A DNA stretch of 26,208 nt. It comes from Azolla pinnata. Its lineage: Eukaryota; Streptophyta; Polypodiopsida; Salviniales; Salviniaceae. Below are positions 21,000 through 26,208 of this stretch, one piece after another; position 1 is the first letter of the stretch; each line of letters starts with the position of its first letter. The position numbers and the translations under genes are program-made. The DNA is taken from assembly GCA_037176905.1 (NCBI GenBank), contig JBBBWG010006646.1, forward strand, positions 1 through 26,208, written 5' to 3'. The notes under the pieces were generated by a model, which searched no databases, had not been told where the DNA came from, and worked only from the letters and a program-made list of their open reading frames with translations.

Positions 21000-21379
21000 A
21001 CCTTAGGAACCAATTTATAAGGCTAATTTGAATGGTTTAAGGGTAGGATAAGTGCAAAATCGATTATCCTAAGTCTGGGACAAACCCATATGGTCATTGG
21101 ACAAGTGTGAATGCATCTAGTGGTTAGAGAGCCTTGGGAGTTTGACCTATATGGTCTTAGGCTAGGCTCTCTTTGTGAATGGATCCGTACCTGTCAAGCT
21201 TTCAAGGTTATCTAGGGTAAACTACTTGTGGTATGGACACAACTATTACCTAGACTCGTCTCGTCGACTTCAGTCCTTTGCTCGGAGGTGGTCGGTGTGG
21301 TTTATCACCCTTTAACTATTCTATTCTCTCTAATCTTCTCCCTATTATTGTTTGATCATTAGACGTAGATCCTTATATT
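21000..21379 (+). mobile_element. Possible LTR end upstream of a primer-binding-like site
   Basis: This stretch directly precedes a tRNA-Met-like primer-binding site and ends in a pyrimidine-rich run (ctattctctctaatcttctcc, near 21320-21340), as many LTR U5 regions do. No second LTR copy is visible in the window, so the borders are guesses. Confidence 0.35.
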
Positions 21380-21391
21380 TGATATCAGAGC
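21380..21391 (+). other. Primer-binding-site-like sequence (initiator tRNA-Met)
   Basis: TGATATCAGAGC matches the common plant LTR-retrotransposon primer site TGGTATCAGAGC at 11 of 12 positions. It lies upstream of gag-like sequence on the same strand. Confidence 0.6.
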
Positions 21392-22600
21392 TTGTACTCA
21401 TCATTTTTTATTTGTTTTTTTTCTTTTTGGTTCTGATTTTTGGAGCAACTAACAAGATTGTTGGTCGATGCAGATACCAAATGTTTTTCCTGCTCTTTTT
21501 CAATAACTATGTAACATTTTAATCATTTGGTCGTAATTAATGGTTAAAATGATTGATTGTGGTTGATTTTGATAAATCAATAATCTTTTGATTGATTAGG
21601 TTGATTCGATGATTTTTTACTTTGTTTTGATTCGCGTATTAAAAAATGATGTTAGCTTTTATTATTATCAATGATTTCTATTGATTTGATTAATCAATCA
21701 TTTTAATTGTTTTTAAATGAGTGTCATAAAATTTTGATTTCCATTGATATTAAATTATGATACGATTGATGTATGATGCAATTATTTAATGATTTATTTC
21801 ATTTATTATTATTATGATTATGTTTATTGATTCGTTACGATTGAAAAATCAATATTCATTGTTAAGTTCAATCAATCAATCAATCATTTGAACAACCATA
21901 GGTTTTAACCAACATGTCTCAATTGATATTGAGGTGTGTCATGAGGAATTTTGTGTCGCGTGTGTAAAACATTAGTATGTATCACTACGATCTTGATGGT
22001 AAGACATTCGTTTGTTCAAGGTTAGTACATATCCCTCTAATCTTGATGGTAAGACTCTCGTTCATTTGAATGCCTAACTCATCTGTTTCCCAAATGGTCC
22101 CCTTGATTGAAGGCACCTATTGAGGAGTGACACCTCCTCGAACGCTACTGAAATCGAGGCACTAATAGAGGTATCCCACCTCTTTTCCGATCAGTCCATT
22201 GAGTCAAGGCACCAATCAAGGAGTTGACACCTCCTTCGGAAGGCTAGCTTGATTCTAAGCATTGATTTAGAATTTACACATCTGAAGCCAAATGCATAAT
22301 ATATTCCTCTATATAAAGGATTTAAAGAGCTAGGACCATCTATATGGGCACAATATAGATAATTTTTTCACAATTTTTTCCAAGTGTAGTGTACGAATGT
22401 TGATAGCAAAAAACCAAGGTTGAGTTTCGTGGAGCTGCTATGTAATTAGTAAGATAGAGATCAAATAAAGGCATTGAAAGCGATACTTTCTCCATGGTTT
22501 TTAAAACACCATAATGTTACCACAATATCTAATCTCGAAATTCATCTCATATGTCGAGAGGAGTACTAAAGACCAATGACATCATGGAACGTCCTAAATA
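21392..22600 (+). mobile_element. AT-rich leader of the retroelement with local repeats
   Basis: 21540-21900 is rich in attgatt and tcaatcaa motifs, including a caatcaatcaatcaatca run near 21870. Between 21972 and about 22070 a 50-base unit containing atcttgatggtaagac is duplicated. At about 22109, 22159 and 22206 a motif like aaggcacctattgaggagtgacacctcct recurs in diverged form. No coding capacity is seen. ctctatataaagg near 22311 is a TATA-like string. Confidence 0.45.
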
Positions 22601-23860
22601 CTGAATGATACTTCCACATGTTACAAGACTCAATGAATGACACGTTACATGAATTGTCGGAACTCCGAAAGTCTCATCATGATCTTGAATCACATGTTAC
22701 TAATATGCAACCGGATCACGGGACAACGGATTACCCACATGGCGAACTTTCTTTTGTTGTGAAGACATATCATGGTGACAAGAAAGAAAGAACTGATGAA
22801 ACGATTTGCACTTTGTTGGGTCATTAGGATACTCATTTTGAAATCCACCCCCATCCTGATATAGTACAAAAATTAGTTATGACACACATGAGTTAGGTGG
22901 TAAAGCCACAACCAGTCGCATAGACTTCACACTGCGAATAAACTTGCCAAAACATGCCATATATTTGTTGAAATCTTTAAATGATAATTTTTACAAACAC
23001 CTGAAACGTAAGTAGCACAAACATTTATGACTTTATCTAGGAAGTCATTCCGCTCTCTTGATGACTATGTTCATCATACCAGAATGTTAATAAAAAAATC
23101 TGGACTTGAGGGAGAAAAGTGGTTCATTGCTTGCTTCCTTAACGACGTACCAAACTCTAACTATCACTAAATAGTGCATGATAAGGATCCTAACACCTTT
23201 GATGGTGCGGTTGAGATTGTACTTTGATACAAGCGTACTTCAAAGAAATATCACAATAAACTTGAGTCAATAAGACAAAATCTAGGATCATTAAATGGGA
23301 AACACAAGACACCCAATGATGACACTAGTTGAAACAATAAATGCATTCTTCTATCATGTGCATACTGCAAGAAGAAAGGGCATATGAAGGATAATTGCTG
23401 ATGGCTCGTGAAGAAAGATAAAACTTCTTCATACGAAGAGAAAAAAGGCAAGCATTTTGACAAAAAAGGTAATTTCCTTGACATTGTTGAAGTTCAAACT
23501 CAACATCTAAGTAATTGTTCTTATTCTTTCCTTGAAAATTTATTAGGTCCATATGATTTGCTCTAAACCATTGGTCAAATCAATGGATATCTAGTCCACT
23601 ACTTGTTTGATACAAGTAGCTCACACAATTATATTGACGAATATTGTTTGGTACAGATGTTAGGACTTCAAACTAATATAAGTGATCATACTTATAAAGT
23701 TCACCTAACGGATGGAGGAATATAATATATCAATAGTGCAATTCAACAAATGCTTATCTGCATAAACTTTTATGTAGAAAATCTTGATTTCCATGTGATC
23801 AAATTTAGATGTCATAAAAACATATGTTTTGACTTGCAAGGATTTATACTCACCTCTTAA
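22600..23860 (+). pseudogene. Ty3/gypsy-type gag and aspartic protease remnant
   Basis: Read with several stops and frame changes. FRSLDDYVHHTRMLIKKSGL (about 23048-23107) resembles a retrotransposon gag domain. CAYCKKKGHMKDNC (23357-23398) is an intact CX2CX4HX4C zinc knuckle, followed at once by a stop. HYLFDTSSSHNYID (about 23598-23640) is the aspartic protease active-site region with DTGSS changed to DTSSS, and VHLTDGGI and NFYVENLDFHVIKF follow as later protease strands. No reverse transcriptase or integrase follows. The protease remnant is succeeded by LTR-like sequence, so the element is truncated as well as broken. Confidence 0.7.
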
Positions 23861-23946
23861 TATATGAGTCAAACCTTTAACCATTATTATAACATACTCG
23901 GTATTTAATTTTAATAATTATATTATTATTTATTATAAGATTTTTA

Positions 23947-23964
23947 GAACATTCTAGAATATTC
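23947..23964. promoter_or_regulatory. Perfect four-unit heat-shock element
   Basis: GAACATTCTAGAATATTC contains four alternating units, GAA-nn-TTC-nn-GAA-nn-TTC, the canonical binding site for heat-shock factor trimers. It ends 67 bases upstream of the TATA box at 24032. Confidence 0.7.
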
Positions 23965-23994
23965 CATTATTATCTTAAATATCATAAATATCTA

Positions 23995-24022
23995 GGATAT
24001 TCTAGAACATTTCAGAATGCTC
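23995..24022. promoter_or_regulatory. Second, imperfect heat-shock element next to the TATA box
   Basis: Units at the correct 5-base phase read GGA, TTC, GAA, TTT, GAA and CTC. Three are exact and three have one mismatch. The cluster ends 9 bases before CTATAAATA, so it sits in the position of a proximal heat-shock promoter element. Confidence 0.6.
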
Positions 24023-24231
24023 CTTAGGGACCTATAAATAGTTGACTCCTCATTCATTAGAACTTATTCGGATCAATGCTAGTCTTGGAGTTGTTGTACT
24101 TCTAGTTTCTAGGAAATTCATATCTTGTGTTTTTGTTCCTATTTTATCTTCCTCTTCTTGTTATACTCTTTACTTCGAGTTCTATCATTGTCTACGAGCC
24201 TGAATCGTGACAGTATGAACTAGATCTCTCT

Positions 24232-24543
24232 CTTCTTCTACTAGTCATCCAAGAAATCTAGCAAGTTTTTCTTATAACTATGGAGTCCATTTGCAAGCAA
24301 GATTATATGCGCTTACTCGCAGAATTACTCGACATGTTGACAACAAAGTTTGGTGGCATTAGAGTAAGAAAATCAATGGTTACTAGGAGATTCTTCTACT
24401 ACTCATTTAAGAAATCTAGAGTTTTTCTTATAACTATGGAGTCCATTTGCAAGCAAGATTATATGCACTTACTCTCAAAATTACTTGACATATTGACAAC
24501 AAAGTTTGTGGCATTAGAGTAAGAAAATCAATGGTTACTAGGA
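24232..24543 (+). repeat. 156-bp tandem duplication at the gag start
   Basis: The stretch from ttcttctactagtcatccaag through ggttactaggagat is present twice, with ATGGAGTCC at 24280 and 24436. The copies are nearly identical over the coding part, so the duplication is recent relative to the decay of the rest. Confidence 0.9.
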
Positions 24544-24916
24544 GATACACAACAAGAAACTACGGAAAAAGCACAAAAATATGAAGAGTTATCCCAACGG
24601 GTATTCTAGCAAAGTTCAATAGTACAAGGTCTCAATTTTGAGGATTTTTGAATTAGGTATGACTTGTGATTCAATTACATCATAGCTATAACCCAATTGA
24701 TGCTGCTCGTGTGGGATTAGTTGGAACCTTGTTAAGTGGCAGTGCATTGGCATGGTTTACACTATTCTTTGAAAACACTCCCCATTATTAGAAGATTTTG
24801 AAGGCTTTATATAGGAATTTCAAGCTAGTTTTGGAGATTTTGATAGTGCGAGAACAACATTAAACAAAATTCGATGATTATGACAAGGAAATCGTCATGT
24901 TTCTACGTATTTTATA
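24280..24916 (+). pseudogene. Gypsy-type gag fragment with internal duplication, plus strand
   Basis: Starts MESICKQDYMRLLAELLDML. A 156-base duplication repeats the start at 24436 (MESICKQDYMHLLSKLLDIL). A coiled-coil-like part follows (ETTEKAQKYEELSQRV), then, with stops and frame changes, LVGTLLSGSALAWFTLFF (about 24717-24770) and SARTTLNKIR (about 24846-24875), which are capsid blocks of Ty3/gypsy gag. It stops abruptly near 24916, where the minus-strand gag fragment begins in inverted orientation. Confidence 0.7.
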
Positions 24917-25110
24917 CATTGACGTCGGTTGATCCCCTTGTCATAGTGTGTAAATCTTATTGATTGTCGTTCTTACACTATCCGTGTCTCTGAAGCAAGC
25001 CTTAAACTCTTTGATAAATTCTTCAAAGTTGTTGAGTATTGGGGAATTTGCTTCAAGAAATGGACCAAACCATGACAATGCTAGATTTATTTCTATTATC
25101 ATAGTTAATG
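24917..25110 (-). pseudogene. Gypsy-type gag capsid fragment, inverted
   Basis: The minus strand reads ALSWFGPFLEANSPILNNFE, then EFIKEFKACFRDTDSVRTTI and NKIYTL, a well-preserved gag capsid block, followed by a stop and QGDQPTS. It is homologous to the plus-strand fragment at 24717-24916 (about 190 bases). The two meet tail-to-tail near 24912-24925, forming an imperfect inverted repeat. Confidence 0.8.
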
Positions 25111-25610
25111 TGATGTACCTAACGTCTCGATTTGTGTGGGTAGTGAATGGCAACATGTCCAGGACCTCCATAATATAAGTATAGTCGATTTGCTCGACAA
25201 CAATGTTTCTCTTCATCTGATAATAGTTGTCATCGTCGGGTCATATCAATCTCCATCGGTGTCGGGCTATCCATTGGTGTTGGATTACGTGTTTGCCATG
25301 GAGTTGGGGCGGGGCTATATTGTTGCCTTGGAGATTGTGCCATCATTGATGCATAAGTTGTCATAAATCTTGATCTTGTTTGTTTTTGTTGTTATCACTC
25401 AGAGCAGTGCTCAAAAAGCCGACTGTCACGTCGTCCGTATTGCTCGGCTAAGAGCTTCTGTGAGGGACTTTGGATCCTCTGGGAAGGTAAGAAGTAAATC
25501 TTTTATGTCTCCTCGAAGGCTTGAACGAAACTGCTCCATGAGGGCTTGTTTGTCCCAAGGAATATCACTTGTAATGAGACGAAAATTAGCTACATAAGTT
25601 GACGCTAGTT
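25110..25610 (-). pseudogene. Gypsy-type gag C-terminal half with degenerate zinc knuckle, minus strand
   Basis: From 25608 downward the minus strand reads LASTYVANFRLITSDIPWDK, ALMEQFRSSLRGDIKDLLLT, then FPEDPKSLTEALSRAIRTT and a stop. These are the usual gag blocks after the capsid part. Further down come SPAPTPWQTRNPTPMDSPTP and MEIDMTRR, then LYLYYGGPGHVAIHY at about 25185-25140. This is where CLYCGGPGHVAIHC would be expected, so Cys residues of the knuckle are lost. The block order is C-terminal half before capsid on this strand, the reverse of a normal gag, so a rearrangement separates it from the 24917-25110 piece. Confidence 0.7.
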
Positions 25611-25659
25611 AATTCCACTTTTTTTCAGGTTTCTTGTCCAAGTGTTATTATCACAACGT

Positions 25660-25930
25660 AGGTTGTTAGCAAGCAAGACTACATTGACATTCTATCAAAG
25701 CTTGACCTTCTAACGACAAAATTTGTCGTATTAGAACAAGAGAATCGGAAACTTCTTGGAGATTTACGACAAGTGAGTGTTGAAAAGGCACAACACGAAG
25801 ATCTATCTAAAAGAGTGCAACAATTTGAATTAGTTGTATTATCTCTTCGACAACAAGGTTCGACATCCTAAAGTTAAATTAAAGAGACGAAAATTAGTTT
25901 ACTAGCAAATTTTGATGGTACACACTCCTA
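25660..25930 (+). pseudogene. Third gag N-terminal fragment, plus strand
   Basis: The plus strand reads SKQDYIDILSKLDLLTTKFV, then VLEQENRKLLGDLRQVSVEK, a coiled-coil N-terminal gag segment homologous to MESICKQDYMHLLSKLLDIL at 24436. It continues AQHEDLSKRVQQFELVVLSL, then a stop, then KISLLANFDGTHS (about 25889-25928), the usual block leading into the capsid domain, where the similarity ends. Confidence 0.7.
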
Positions 25931-26208
25931 GTTCTAAGGTTTCTTAAACCAGGTGCGCTTTGTCGAATACGGGCATCTAATGGCCGTGTTCACATTGTCC
26001 ATAAGTGACCGGACCATATCTGTAATATGCCAGAAAGGCGTGAGCCCTAGCTTGGGGGTATAAATACCAAACTTGTATGGTCGTCCAAAGTTGGTTGCTC
26101 CAACTCCAGATAATAAACGTTCTATTTTGTGCCTATCTCTCTCTCTTCTTCTCTCTCGTGTCTTGGTCGCCACTTCGAACCTCTTCAGATCTGAAGCCTC
26201 CTCCTTCA
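25931..26208 (+). promoter_or_regulatory. TATA and pyrimidine-patch promoter-like edge (LTR or gene promoter)
   Basis: TATAAATA at 26059-26066 in the context GGGTATAAATACC is followed 70 bases later by a long CT-rich run (tatctctctctcttcttctc, about 26132-26151). The arrangement fits an LTR U3-R-U5 segment or the core promoter of a gene beyond the window. The adjoining gag fragment favours an LTR, but no matching LTR copy is visible. Confidence 0.4.

Larger units (their letters stand above)
23870..24279 (+). promoter_or_regulatory. LTR-like promoter region with heat-shock elements and TATA box
   Basis: An AT-rich stretch leads into two clusters of heat-shock-factor binding pentamers (23947-23964 and 23995-24022), then CTATAAATA at 24032-24040, then a T/C-rich leader, and gag-type coding sequence from 24280. 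This order (enhancer, TATA, leader, gag) is what an LTR plus untranslated leader would show. Exact TG...CA borders and a primer-binding site could not be fixed. Confidence 0.55.

Noticed and set aside
1..26208. tRNA or rRNA genes
   Set aside because: No cloverleaf-type sequence or conserved rRNA segment was noticed by eye; a covariance-model search would be needed to exclude tRNAs fully.

Overview
This window is nuclear DNA from a land plant with a large, repeat-rich genome. The evidence is one intron-rich gene for a plant-type DnaJ/JIV90 membrane protein, two introns of about 5 kb filled with decayed LINE sequence, and flanks made of old LINE, CACTA-like and Ty3/gypsy material. A seed plant with long introns (a gymnosperm, or a large-genome angiosperm such as an orchid or other monocot) fits. 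The sequence alone does not settle the lineage.

Layout. 1-900: two clusters of a CpG-rich palindromic repeat. 1300-1975: a dense field of short gcgtcaa/gtgtcta/gcggtaa motifs ending in a CACTA-like terminus. 2040-2800: a broken LINE reverse transcriptase on the minus strand. 3662-17814 (+): the only intact gene, with nine coding exons and a predicted 706-residue product. It has a low-complexity N-terminus with a 12-Ser tract, a multi-pass membrane region, a J-domain with HPD, a JIV90 cysteine module and a Lys/Arg-rich tail. This is the architecture of the DNAJC14 (Jiv/DRiP78) co-chaperone family. Introns 1 and 5 each carry an antisense LINE remnant, and the two are homologous. 17815-21000: 3' flank and unassigned DNA with small tandem repeats. 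21380-23860 (+): gypsy-type gag/protease remnant behind a tRNA-Met primer-binding-like site. 23870-24280: an LTR-like promoter region with two heat-shock-element clusters just upstream of a TATA box. 24280-25930: several rearranged gag fragments, some inverted and out of order. 26059-26208: a second TATA/pyrimidine-patch promoter-like stretch at the window edge.

No new multi-gene system is visible. The points most worth a second look are the heat-shock-element promoter in the gypsy-like LTR region (similar in logic to the heat-activated Arabidopsis element ONSEN), the palindromic repeat clusters, and an upstream ORF that overlaps the DnaJ start codon and reads the CAG tract in another frame. 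The exon model rests on GT/AG sites, phase continuity and recalled family resemblance. No alignment or transcript evidence was available.
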